From Amblyornis subalaris (lineage: Eukaryota; Chordata; Aves; Passeriformes; Ptilonorhynchidae): a DNA stretch of 64,000 nucleotides. A program made the translations under genes and the position numbers. Positions 26,101 to 37,315 of this stretch are shown one piece after another. The notes below the pieces were generated by a model. It ran no database searches. It was not told the DNA's origin and was given only the letters and a program-made list of their open reading frames with translations. The stretch spans positions 124,001-188,000 of the forward strand of contig JACAXG010000069.1 in NCBI GenBank assembly GCA_018881555.1. The letters run 5' to 3'. Each line of letters starts with the position of its first letter. The first letter of the stretch is position 1.

Positions 26101-27279
26101 ATGAGACCAAAAATGAGGCCAAAATATATTGTTACTCTGAAAGGACCTGCCAAGGAGAAAAAGAATTGTTACTGACAAAAATAACTCAAAGCAAAAGTTT
26201 CCCTTAAATTTTATGGGCTCTTCGTGAAATCACACTGTTTTCTTTCATAGTATTGAAAGAAATGAAATACCATAACCTCTAGCAACAGAAATTTACATTT
26301 CCTGGTGTATTTAAACTCCTCAATTCATTAACTTTCCTCTAAGGTGTTCCTACATCCTGAACAGTAGGCCTGATCTTGTAGGCCCTTTTGTTGATCAATA
26401 TTCTGTTTTCATATTCATTTCCATAGAATGTTTGGATAAAAATAATAAGAAGAAAATCTCCTTTAATATCAGTTATCATTGATGTCCTTAAACCATATTA
26501 ATTTTGCTTTCCTGAGAATCTGGAAAGGTGTCTTATCGATGCAGCCATCTCTATGAGCCTTCCAAGGCGATCTGTTTTCTCACATTTCTTTTAATTGCTT
26601 ATTCATCAGTTTATTAGAGAACCTGCTACTAGATAGCTCATGAGAGGAATGTTTCTGAGCTGTGTTTCCGAGCAATGTGCCACAGAGACAGTCAGTCGGC
26701 ATTTGAAGAGCTGCCCTCCATCCTGCAATGTAGAGCATGGCATTCACCCTGAGTAATTCACACTGCTTTTTGTCTGAGGAATTTAAAGTACCCCTGAGCT
26801 CCCCTCTGCTTCATGCAGGTTGCTTGTATTTTGTCCTCTAATTCTCTTAAAGCACTGAGTATCTTTGTGTTCTATCAATTGTGGCTTGCAATTTAGAAAA
26901 ATAAGTATGTGAACCAATATATACAAATAAGTACAATAGCATCAAAGGCCACAGGAACCAGCTCTTCAAAGTGCTGAGCAGGCCCTTTTCAACTTCAATG
27001 GCAATATAAGATGCTCTGAACTTCCCAAACACTTCTAGAGACTAATCCGTTCTTTTCATTGACTTTAACTAAAGAATCCATCTCTCTGTTTACCAAAATT
27101 AGGCTTTCTTTAGTTGTTAACATGGGTGTTGTATACAGAAAATTCACTACTAATGTTTACATAGGTATAATAAAAATGTAGTTTTGCTTTACTGTTTTCT
27201 ACATGACACTCCTCTTTTCTTGTCTTTCCCCAATTTTCTTTATACTTCATTTGGAAACAGCTGCAAATTATACTTGCAA
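23166..27279. other. Noncoding DNA, GC-richer patch at 25.65-26.02 kb
   Basis: It is mostly AT-rich with A-rich runs (25205) and a short ataat run (25277). The patch 25655-26019 is open on both strands (111 codons on minus, 87 on plus), but neither protein has a motif I know. Confidence 0.6.
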
Positions 27280-28350
27280 TTCTTATTTTAATTAATTTTA
27301 CAGTTGTAAAAAGTCGTAAATGACATTGTTTACTGAATCCATTAATGCTCGGTAAGGGGAGAGCTTAAAAGGTTCCTTCAAGTGATAAATGTATAAATCT
27401 GTTTTAGGGTTCAAAAAAATAATGCTTATTGATGTGTATCTTACTATGCAGTTTTTCAATTGCTGCAGGGTTGGTTTTTATTTTTGTTTCAAGTACCTGC
27501 CCCATAAATTTTAAAGCACATCTCTCCCTAAAGAAAAAAAAAAGGAAAAGTGCAATCTGGGTGCTAGGACACTAAAAAGAAGCAATAAATTATTGCTGTA
27601 ATGACATGCTAATTAAAATTTTGCTTGTAACTCATGTAAGTGTTTGAAGCCCAGCAAATTTCTCTTTTCATTTGTGAAGTGTGAAGGTAAATTGCCCAGT
27701 GACAGTGGGACATCACTAACAAGTACAAATTGAATAACATGCTATCTTGCTCTATTAGTCCTGACTAGCATGTCTGAATTAGATATTCAGCACACTCCCC
27801 ATTGTAGGCCTGATTGATAAATGCTACGGAGAATTTGTCAAAACAACAGGGGCTACACCCAGTGGGACATCAATATGCTCCATTTAGTCACCCACCCGGC
27901 ACTTCCTACATAGGATTGTCACATAAAATTAAGACTAGCCGCTAACCAGCCATCAAGCTTGCAGCAGACACTAGGCAGCCTGTGTTCTGTATGCATATTA
28001 GTCACATGCTTAACAATTTGGGCTGTCATGACTGAAGCATGCAGTGACCTCTGGAGCAGAGGTTGAATTTTGCAACTACACTGAGACATCATGCTCAGCT
28101 GTTCAAGATTTTAGGCCATTTCCTGCCTGATCTGTGCACAGATGCACTGCCCTAAGCTATAATCTGTGGCCTAGTCCAAATGACAAATGGCACAGCATAG
28201 ATTATTGCATTATATATTAAGTACTACAAGTCTGTAAATTATAAGTAAACTACTGTTCAGCCTGAATGTCTCCTCCAGCTTTTAGAACGCTTTCCTTCAT
28301 AAAGCCTCTCATGTGCAGTACAAATAAATATTTGGAAAACGAAGACATCA
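27280..28350. promoter_or_regulatory. Candidate conserved noncoding stretch
   Basis: This is repeat-free DNA without long open frames, rich in factor-like words: a TAATTA at 27289, gtgataaatgtataaatc near 27382, tgattgataaatg near 27810, and an octamer-like atgcatatt near 27992. Its texture of mixed composition and few homopolymers resembles conserved noncoding DNA in vertebrate gene deserts. The judgement is by eye and weak. Confidence 0.2.
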
Positions 28351-28970
28351 AGTTTTAAAGACAGAAATAGACTGTTTTCCCTGCAATTAGCTGCTTGAAT
28401 ATGAAAGAGTTTTGTTCCAGCTGCAATTCAATAAGTTAAAGCTGGACTTGCTTCCTCTCTATTCCTCCCCTTTTCACTGAGAATTATTAGCAAATTAAGG
28501 TTTTCTGTGGGCTCTATATGTTCAACAATTTTTTCCAGATAAATGGCTGAGGCCAGCCACTTTACGTAGTTCTTTCAGTATAGATTAGACATGCAATATT
28601 CAATGCTAATAAAAATGAATAAGAAAAATAAACATCATCAGTTCTGAGGGATCTAATTTGTCATTCTATTATGCTTAGTCTCTGTTTATGCACTGAAGTT
28701 CTTGTTTATATGTGGAACAGCTGTAAAGAGTATAAAAAACAAAGCTGGAACGAAAAGCATTCACTCCGTTTCTTATTACTGAGCTGCCGTAGTTCATTGG
28801 TCTAAACAGAGTTTTCGTTAGAATACGGTTGTGAATTTCCTATGTGTATTTTGGACTCCAATACATCAGTTATGTAATGTCAACAATCAAATTCTTTGTG
28901 TTACAATGGAAAGAAGAAAGAATTAAAGAGACAAAGAGAAAGAGAGAGAGAGGGAGGGCAAAAGAGAGAA

Positions 28971-29030
28971 GAAGGAAGGAAGGAAGGAAGGAAGGAAGGA
29001 AGGAAGGAAGGAAGGAAGGAAGGAAGGAAA
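28971..29030 (+). repeat. (GGAA)n microsatellite, about 15 units
   Basis: An unbroken run of AAGG/GGAA units. It is the right half of a nearly pure purine stretch starting about 28907 (AAAGAAGAAAG..., then GAGA repeats). Unbroken tandem GGAA is a known landing site for ETS-family factors. The open frames seen on both strands here (Lys/Gly/Arg/Glu or Ser/Phe/Leu/Pro runs) are artefacts of the repeat. Confidence 0.98.
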
Positions 29031-29224
29031 TGTATCTCTTGTTGCCCAAGAGTGTGACTGAACTGAATATGAGCTTCCAAGAGACTTTGGTAACTTTTCT
29101 TTGTATTATATGTAAAAATTTAAAAGTTTTATACTCTCCCTCCTGTTTTAATTTGCACTTCCATAGGTAAAAAATGCTCATATGATAGAAAAATTTCTAT
29201 CATTTAGACTAACACTAAATATGT

Positions 29225-29266
29225 ATTCTGAAACATAACAAAGTGATTCTGAAACAAACTAAAGTG
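29225..29266 (+). repeat. 21-bp imperfect tandem duplication
   Basis: Two ATTCTGAAACA...AAAGTG units match at 18 of 21 positions. A partial third (aattctg) follows. Confidence 0.85.
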
Positions 29267-29984
29267 AATTCTGTTGTATCTTCTAGGTTAACCCTATCCT
29301 GGCTCTAAAACCAGATTTGATACATATATGGAATGAACTGCCTTACACTAAATAAGTCGGTGGGACCCAGACCCCTGAGTTTGGTAACTGGGTAGCATCT
29401 TGTTTCTTTTTCCTCAGTGCAATGGCTTGCAGGTTAATCAATCTCCATGACCTCATGTGCATTGTTGCGGATTAACTGGCAACTTGTCTTCCTAATGTCT
29501 GTCTTCATGCCAGTTTGAAAGTTCTTGTTTGAATAGAAATCACATCAAGAAAATGTTTGTGCTTTTTTTTCTCCTTCAATGCCAAATAATGTGAAACATT
29601 CTAACAGGTCTTCTAGAAGATTCCCTGAGTTATGAGTTGTTTGACTTTGGATAATTTTACCAGTGGCAGAAGACACCAAGGTGACAAATGCCCATTTAAA
29701 TATTTTTCTCAAGGTGTACATCATATATCTCTAATATACACCAAAAGTTATGAATTAGATAAATGCTCCTAGAACATATTTACTTTTCTGTAATTATTAA
29801 AGAAAAATAAAATTTAGAAAATATATACAGAAAATATTAATTTCAACTAGCATGGTACTAAGAATGTTGACTCCATTCCCTATTCCCTGACTGCTTTCAT
29901 TTCTTTGGGCACCAATTTTTCAGAATTGAAAATCAGTGGGTATTTAGCTCAAATACTGCCTTTTCCTGGTGTGATTAGACATTA

Positions 29985-30866
29985 AATTGGGAGGAACTGT
30001 CAACTCCCTCCAGAGCAGAGAATCCCTGCAGAGAGACCTCAATAAATTAGACAGATGGGCAATCACCAACCATATGAAGTTTAACGAGGGTGAGTGCCGG
30101 ATTCTGCACCTGGGATGGGGCAACCCTGGATGTACAAACAGACTGGGAAATAAGAGGCTGGAGAGCAGCACTGCAAGAAAGGGACCTGGGGGTCCTGGTA
30201 AATGGCAAGTTGAATCTGAGTCAGCAGTGCCCTGGCAGCCAGGAGGGCCACCCGTGTCCTGGGGAGCATCAGGCCCAGCATCCCCAGCTGGGCAAGGGAG
30301 GGGATTGTCCCGCTCTGCTCTGCACTGGGGCAGCCTCAGCGTGAGCCCTGGCGGCAGTTCTGGGTGCCACAACAGAAGAGAGACATTAAACTGTTAGAGA
30401 GCGCCCAAAGGAGGGCAATGAGGATTGTGAAAGGCCTTGAGGGGAAGCCGTGTGAGGAGTGGCTGAGATCACTTGGTCTGTTCAGCCTGAAGAGGACACT
30501 GCGGGGAGACCTCATTGCAGTTGCAACTTCCTCTTGAGGAGGGGAAGAGGAGGGGCAGGCACTGATCTCTTCTCTGTGGTGGCCAGTGACAGGACTGAAG
30601 GAATGGCCTGAAGTTGTGTCAGGGGAAGTCTAGGTTGGATGTTAGAAAAAATTTCTTCCCCTGGAGGGTGGTTGGGCACTGGAACAGGCTCCCCAGGGAA
30701 GTGCTCACCGCACCAAGCCTGACAGAGCTCAAGAAGTGATTGGACAATGCTCTTATGCACCTAATGTGACTCTTGGACTTTTCTGTGCAGGGCCGGGAGT
30801 CTGTCTCAATGATCCTGATGGGTCTCTTACAACTCAGCAGATTCTATTATTCTATGATTCTATGAT
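29985..30866 (+). mobile_element. CR1 LINE, 5'-truncated copy with intact 3' end
   Basis: This is a CR1 (chicken repeat 1) non-LTR retrotransposon copy carrying the end of ORF2 and the 3' UTR. The ORF2 part begins downstream of where the reverse-transcriptase catalytic motif would lie. Visible matches include MKFNEGECRILHLG in the frame starting at 29987 and ERDLGVLVNGKLNLSQQC in the frame starting at 30090, so a frameshift lies near 30165-30180. Later blocks typical of CR1 follow: a 'cagcctgaagag' block near 30484, the 'aaaaatttcttcccctgga' block near 30646, and 'actggaacaggctcccc' near 30677. The copy ends in tandem tctatgat units, the usual CR1 terminus. CR1 copies are normally 5'-truncated during target-primed insertion, so the missing 5' end is expected. 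It cannot encode a working protein. I see no clear target duplication, which is normal for CR1. Subfamily is unassigned. Confidence 0.95.
30841..30866 (+). repeat. CR1 3'-terminal tandem repeat tail
   Basis: Tandem units of the attctatgat type close the CR1 copy. This short terminal repeat replaces a poly(A) tail in CR1 elements and fixes the orientation of the copy (3' end on the right). Confidence 0.9.
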
Positions 30867-31253
30867 AACAGAAAAGTTTATACAAGTTTTTCTCTTTTGG
30901 TTGTTGAAGTGAAAGATGAGTAAGAGGACTGGTTTTAGGGTAGATGTAGGATCTAGAAATACGAAGGATATACAAAAAGGTAGTGTAAATCTAAGGTAAT
31001 TAATTCGAGTGGGGTTCCTTGAGATTTAGAAAATTGTAAGGAAGGAAATTACCTTGCCCTGTCAGAAAGTGCCTTTTCTGTTTTAGTGCTCTTTTGGTGG
31101 TAGTCTTTTATTAAAAAACATACTGATCCCTTAGCATACACCAGTCTTCTGACAATCAGCTATATTCAAGTCAAGTTGCATGTATTTGCCTTTAAAGAAC
31201 ACAGTTTTGGCTTGCTCCCTCTGATAAACTCACAATTCAAATGCTATCTAATC

Positions 31254-31277
31254 TAAGTGAATTAGTAAGTGAATTCT
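31254..31277 (+). repeat. 12-bp tandem duplication
   Basis: TAAGTGAATTAG is followed by TAAGTGAATTCT. Confidence 0.85.
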
Positions 31278-34200
31278 CCAGTGATACAAGACACTGCACA
31301 GTGGAGGTGGTGGCAGATAACCTCTCAAGCTAGTATTTAGCTAATGAACTGAAAAGCCCTACACAGACTGTGAAAACGAGATTAGTAAAACTTCTACAAT
31401 CTAGTTATTCAAATATATTTAAGAATAATTCACGTTACTGTCACATGCCAACTGATTCTCTAGTTAAAACTCATTCATAAATTAGTGACAGACCCATGTA
31501 CAGACTAAAAAAATGAGGTTCTCTTGTCTTCCACAAAGATTCCACAGGAGCACAAAGATTCTATGAGGAAAAAACTGGTTTGAAATAGTGCTTGAATTTT
31601 TTTTCCCCTGAAATACACAGGAATCTGCTTAAATTTGTTAGTGCAAAGGTAGAGAGAATGTATGGGAACCAAATGACCTCAGCTAGATGCTATGAATACG
31701 TAGCAGATCTTCTGAAGCAAAGAAAGAAGGGCCTGTAAGTATGCAAAGTAATCAGGAAAAAAAGAATTATCAGGAATTTTTTCAGGGAAGTGGCAACTGG
31801 GAGTACAAACAGGTGTGTATGTGCAGTCTTTCCTAATAGGATCTAGTTCCATAAACTGTGTGCATTATTTCAACTCTCATGAATGATACATTTAAAACCA
31901 ATGAATAAGGTTTGAGTCCCAGCTATAACTGAAGGCTGTAGGGTAGACAATAATTCAAAGAAAATACTCCTAGGCTCTGGTTCTGGCTGTTGAGTATTAG
32001 GGGAAAATAATACTGAAAGGAGATTTCCTACTGAAACCTGAAATTAACATTCTCCTGAAGTAATGACGTAAAAATAGGTGACATGAGCTCCGTACCAAGC
32101 ATTATATATATGCATGCATGCATATAAATATATGACATTTATATGTCATGCATACATGTCTATAAATATCATCTGCAACAAACAAAGGGTGTTACTTTTT
32201 TTCTGGAGAAATGTACATGGGCATTAAAATGGGAACTGGTGGCTCATGATGATATAAAGCTGAAATATAAGAGAATGAGAATTTTTCCAGACTGACAGGT
32301 AGAAAGATACCTCTATAACATGTTAGGCAAGTGAGGCAATATTCACTGAAAAAAACCCAAAAATAAAACCAAAGGTTGTGTTATGAAAGTGACATCCTTA
32401 TGGTGGCGCAACAGATAAGCTTATTTTAAATTTTTTATCATTTTTGGTTTTGAAGTGTATTAGGAATTGAACCTAGGAATTGTTTGTTTGTTTGTTTTAA
32501 TTGAGACTTTGAATTTACCACAGTTTAGCACTGACTTATATGAAATGGGCTTTTGTATGAGCATATAACTCTAAAAATTGGCTTACTGGTCTACCTGCAC
32601 AGGCACTCAGTCATACCCTGAGAAACACAAAAAGCAAAAAAATTATATTTCCAAACCCTACTGGAAAAAGTTACTCGAGCAGTTTTTCCCCACAGGAAGG
32701 CTCAACCTGGTCCATTGTAATGGCAGCTCCACTGAAAACAGCAGCCTGCTCACATTGCCTGGGGCAACACACAGATGATGGATAGTGTAACAGATGCATC
32801 TTCTCTTCATCTCCATTCTAGTCTCACTCTACTAATTGTCATCAATATCATCAGTGTCAGCAGCCTAAGCTACTGCACTGGGCCTGTGAGCTCTTCCAGA
32901 AGTTCTGTCCCTGCTCCTGGGGTTTGCCCCTCTGCCTGTGCAGTCTGTGGTGGTACCCCTGGCTGGGGTCCAGCTGCCAGTGCACGGGGAAGAGAGGATG
33001 GAGATGGAGGCTGAGTCTGGGTCCTGGGCTCTGGAGGGTGGCCCGCATCTGGCTGATGCATTAGTTGCAGCATGGTAGGAAGGTTGCTGCACCTGATGTG
33101 GCATGAAACATGCTATAAATAAGTGATGAATAATATGCCAATACTACTTTGTGTTTGTCACTTCCTCCTGCGTACACTAAAGATTATTGTGATTGTCAAG
33201 CATTCAAAACTTAGGAAACATGAAAAACTAAAGCAGTTCTGCAATCTGAACACAAGCTCATGTGTGATACCACTGCCCATTGCAGCAACAGGCAGTTCTC
33301 ATAAAACACAAGCTTTGTGCAGCTCCAGTATGGGCAGGAGGCCCTGTAGTGTCAGAACTATCCTCACCATCCAGCACATTGGTGCATTTACCATTTAGTG
33401 TTCACCATGTAACTAGTTCAGAACAGGGGATTTTTAGTTCCCTCTTAGGTTTTGCTTCAGTGATCAGACTTTGGCAGGAAGTATCCACAGACATTAATGA
33501 ATAATTGTTCAAAATCGCTTTAAAGTGAAATGATTACATATCTTTTCTCAAAGGAGAGGGAAACTGAGACAGAAAAATGTTAATGTCTCATCATATAATT
33601 TTATCATATCTAGTATAAAAAGTTAGGGTCTGTACTTTCAGAATGTTTCGTATTTTTTGTCACATAGGTATTTCCATCTCAACAATGACAAGATAGTAAG
33701 TACTGAGTTAGTACAAGATGTAGTAAATACAGTTCCTCATCACATCAGAAGTAGGTGGTAAGGTAGCCACATATACAAAATAAACCCCTTTAAAAATATG
33801 ATTGTTAGTGTAGGTGTTTTCAAAGTGCGTGCTATTTTCTTCATGGTCTAGAAAATGGAAAAAGATTCAGGCTGGTCTGCACACATGGATTCCCCCTGAA
33901 GTCCACGAGAATTATCTCCTTACATCAGAGTTAAATAAACCAAGAGACTATATGTTGCAAGCAGAGATAAATTCACAGATCTGCTTGTGACTGTCTCAGT
34001 GCACATATAGATGAGGTTGGGGACACTGGTGGAGGCATGTTTTCTTATTGCATTTCCTTATTGTTTAGACTACAGTTTCTACTTAAGAGACCATCTTGTC
34101 CATTTCCTTATTACCACAGGCTAATGGTATTCACAGCGTCCTCCTCCTGCAGGCTGCCGGGAGCCAGCCCTGCTACTGGCAGAAACAGCATTTTCTCATC

Positions 34201-34965
34201 TGTCTTCCTCTCATGGCTCTATACTCTTCATGCTGTGCCTTGAATGCCGGTGTACAGCAGAAATCACACCGGCAGGAATTTACTCTGGGCTCTGAACCAC
34301 ATCACGGCTAATGTTTATTCTGGACAGCCGGAACTGCTGTCTCTAGAGATCACCCGCGACCACCTGGACCTTAAAATAAACCGATAAGTGCATATTCACT
34401 GAATTCTGAAAAAAAAAGGCAAGTGTCAAGATCAAAATATTCATAAAGAGTCATATCAGAGCTGTTATTTTGATAGGGAATATATAATAATTTCCACTTG
34501 GAAAGATAACATTAAACTGCAGTTCAAAAGTTGAAAAAGTAGAGTCAAAAATCTGTCTTTGTTAGCAAGGTGCTGTCTAAAGCTGGAGGAGAGTGAATAG
34601 AGCCAGCCAGGAAAGACGTGTTTAGTTTCCAGGCATGCCTCTGGAATAAAGAAGCTAAGGAGTGGGAGTGGATAGAGAGAGAGACTGGCAGCTGCTGGTG
34701 CAAGTGCTGCAACAGGCCTCCTGTACGTAAGGGCAGGGGAGTTTGGCCAGAGTGAGAGCGAGGATGGACTGTGAGTCTTCCTCTGGGGAGCAATGGCCTA
34801 AAAGCAAGGGACAGTGTGAATAAAGAGAGATGAGATGGAGGGGGAAGCGTGGGGGGGAAAGCTATCAGGTACAGCTGGGGATTATGATGAACTCTAGTGT
34901 TGCGTTTAACTTCAGAAGTTTGGTGTTAAAAGAGATAAAATGCTGTGGGTTGTTAATGGCCCCTA

Positions 34966-34994
34966 GGGAAAGAAGGGGGTGTGGGGATGTGGGG
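34966..34994 (+). repeat. Putative G-quadruplex motif
   Basis: Four G runs (34966-34968, 34975-34979, 34983-34986, 34991-34994) with loops of 6, 3 and 4 bases. It lies in a purine-rich segment (about 34830-35000) with further G runs. Confidence 0.75.
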
Positions 34995-35089
34995 AGGAGA
35001 ATAAATTACCTGTAGATTAGTTTATTAGTAAGAAACATTTCATCTGCCATTTATAGAATCATGAGTTGTTTTTTTTCCATACAAGGGTT

Positions 35090-35720
35090 AAAATTTACAT
35101 CACTACTGGAGATCTGTTTAAGAGTGGTGCAGGTTAAATACACTGAATCCTCATCCCATACACAGTAAGGCAGCTACAAGTCAAACATAATGACAGTGCT
35201 GATTAATTAGGTACTCCTACCCCCAGCACTTGAGAGTGATTTATTGAGACACATCTCTAACCTGATCCATTGTGCTGACTGGATTAATGGAGTGAGCTAG
35301 AGAAATTCACTGGCAATGTTAGATACAGAGCAGGAAAGCATTAACCCTTGGAGCTTTCTTATCTAGCCTATTGACAGAATATTAATTATGACAAAACATA
35401 CATGTCTCACCTAATTATCTTTTGATAACTAAGCATATATTTTTATTCATGCATGATGAAGTTACTGGGGTGAAAATCATTTGCACATAAACATTTTAGA
35501 AAAATATGGAGATAATGCTGAATTTCCAGGGTCCACTATAAACAGGAGACTATAAATGTCTTCCTTTAATTGTCGACCATTTACTTTAGATAATTAGAAT
35601 AATTAATGGAGCAAGCAAAAATAAGTTATTTTGGAATATAAATTGAGGCATCATTAGGTTGCATATATACAAACACTCATGATGCATTATAAATGCTGTG
35701 TTTTTCCTGGACTTGTCTCT
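35090..35720. promoter_or_regulatory. Candidate conserved noncoding element (TAATTA cluster)
   Basis: Five TAATTA homeodomain-type core sites fall within about 400 bases (35204, 35383, 35412, 35591, 35600). The rough expectation in DNA of this base composition is below one. Other developmental-factor-like words (tgataact, ttattcatgcat, catttgcacataa) occur between them. There is no repeat and no microsatellite in the block. This is only a hint of enhancer function; conservation cannot be judged from one sequence. Confidence 0.25.
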
Positions 35721-37060
35721 GGCAGGCTTATCTTCTCAAACTTGGGCCCATTTCATGTGGTTAAATGGCATACCCTAAACCACACTTATATTCCAAGTTA
35801 CAGGCTTACTCAGAACTTTGGGCATCAGTTCTTTATAAGTCGTAGTGACTGAGCTGTTTTTAATATCACAGGTATCTGAAACAAAGCAGGTGCATCTCAT
35901 AAAGTGGGAAGCATGAATGCAGTCTCCAGGTAGGAGATTCATGGGCTTCAGAGATTTCAGTCACATCTTCCTGGAGAAGCAGGATCACCACATCTCACAC
36001 AAACAGTGCTTTCAGCAGTAAACCGGGCTATGAGTGTAGTTTTTTCATTAGTATTGCATATGCTACTTCATATTTGCAATATGACATTCTTCATTTATCA
36101 TAAATAAATATGGAGGATTCCTGATTCAGTGGACTTTTTATGAATTTGAAGGATAATTCTGTGCAAAAGAACCCCTGAGAGGCATGAACAAGGAAGAGAG
36201 AAATTTCCTAACTACTTTGTTTCTAGATTTTCAAAATTAATAGCTGCTGGTTTTAATTTTGATTTGACAAATGGAGTGAGGGAAAATAAAGTAAATGTCT
36301 TTTTCATTATTTCCCAAATAAATATGGAAACTACACAAAGTTTAATGTTTAAGGATTGAATTAACAAAAAAAAAAAAAAGAGAATTGAAATTATGCTCAT
36401 TAAATGCAGAAAGCTACTACTTACATAGCTCTGGTTACTCTAAAAATTTTGGCTGAGCTTTATCTAGACTTTGAGGCAATTACTCTCTAATGCTGTGGTT
36501 TACAGGCCGAGTTCCCCAGGTTTGGTTTGTCCCATGGGGACCCTGGCTGAGATCCCTTCTGGCTTGCACATGGTGGCTTGCAGCAGTGGAAGAAAGGAAT
36601 AGGACCTGTCAGGTGTTGTCCCTGCAAAGAGTGGGAACTCGGTGAAAACCCAGAACTGGGAACTGGGAGGAATTCTTCCTTCCTGCTGTTTGCACCCAGG
36701 CAGGGCTGTGTGTCTCTCTGTTGTTACCAGCCATTTCATTCATAGACAAACAAACAGAAACAGCAAGTATATACATGCAACTTATCCTTCATTGTGTGCC
36801 CTCATTGAACTCGTGCTTCTAAGGCCCATTTCAGTCAGTTTGCAGTCCTGCTTGCAACTATTTTTGTGCAGTTTCCTCAACGCAAGCTCTGCAGTTACAC
36901 AAAAGAGTTACTAAGTTTACCCGAGGTCTATCCTGAGATTCCTCCAGTAACTTTAGCATCAACAACAAAATGGGTCATGGTATGCAGTGGGGAGCTCATC
37001 CGTCTTTTCGGGGCAGTTTGTAGCCTCCCAGTGCAACGAGCAGAGACACATCCTGTTACA

Positions 37061-37315
37061 TATGTTCTCCTTTAGTTCAAAACCGCTGCCCCTTGTCCTG
37101 TCTCTAGAGATGCCACTTATAGGTCTGCCCCCATCTTTCTTATAAACTTCCTTCGAGTGTTGAAAGTTTGCGATAGGGTCTTCCCAGAGCCTTCTCTCCT
37201 CTAGGCTGAACAACACCAGCTCTCAGCCTGCACTGATAGGAGAGATGTTCCAGCCCTTCTGATCATTTTTGTGACCCTTCTCTGGATTTGCTCCAACAGA
37301 CCCATGACTTTCAAC
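37061..37315 (-). mobile_element. CR1 LINE ORF2 C-terminal fragment
   Basis: The minus strand encodes the C-terminal region of CR1 ORF2. Segments in order are LLEQIQRRVTKMI (about 37265-37305), GLEHLSY in a second frame, LFSLEERRL (about 37190-37213), YKKDGG, and SRDRTRGSGFELKE (37061-37102). The frame changes twice: an extra base near 37259 and a two-base loss near 37221-37226. The copy lacks both the upstream reverse transcriptase and the 3' UTR and tail. A minus-strand open frame that appears to run on to 36959 leaves CR1 homology at about 37060. This is a dead relic. Confidence 0.9.

Larger units (their letters stand above)
30867..35089. other. Noncoding DNA between CR1 and the TAATTA cluster
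   Basis: It contains an ATGCATGC/TATATA alternating stretch (32102-32130) followed by a 7-bp hairpin (ATGACAT/ATGTCAT, 32132-32149), a (GTTT)n run near 32483, and a GC-richer patch at 32880-33080 with overlapping open frames on both strands. No gene was recognised. Confidence 0.6.

Noticed and set aside
28844..29181. Open frames of 103-108 codons on both strands
   Set aside because: Both run through the GGAA microsatellite and consist of repeat-encoded residues; no gene evidence.
29987..30397. Open frames on both strands at 29.94-30.76 kb as possible genes
   Set aside because: They lie in the CR1 copy; the plus frames are frameshifted ORF2 and the minus frames are shadows.
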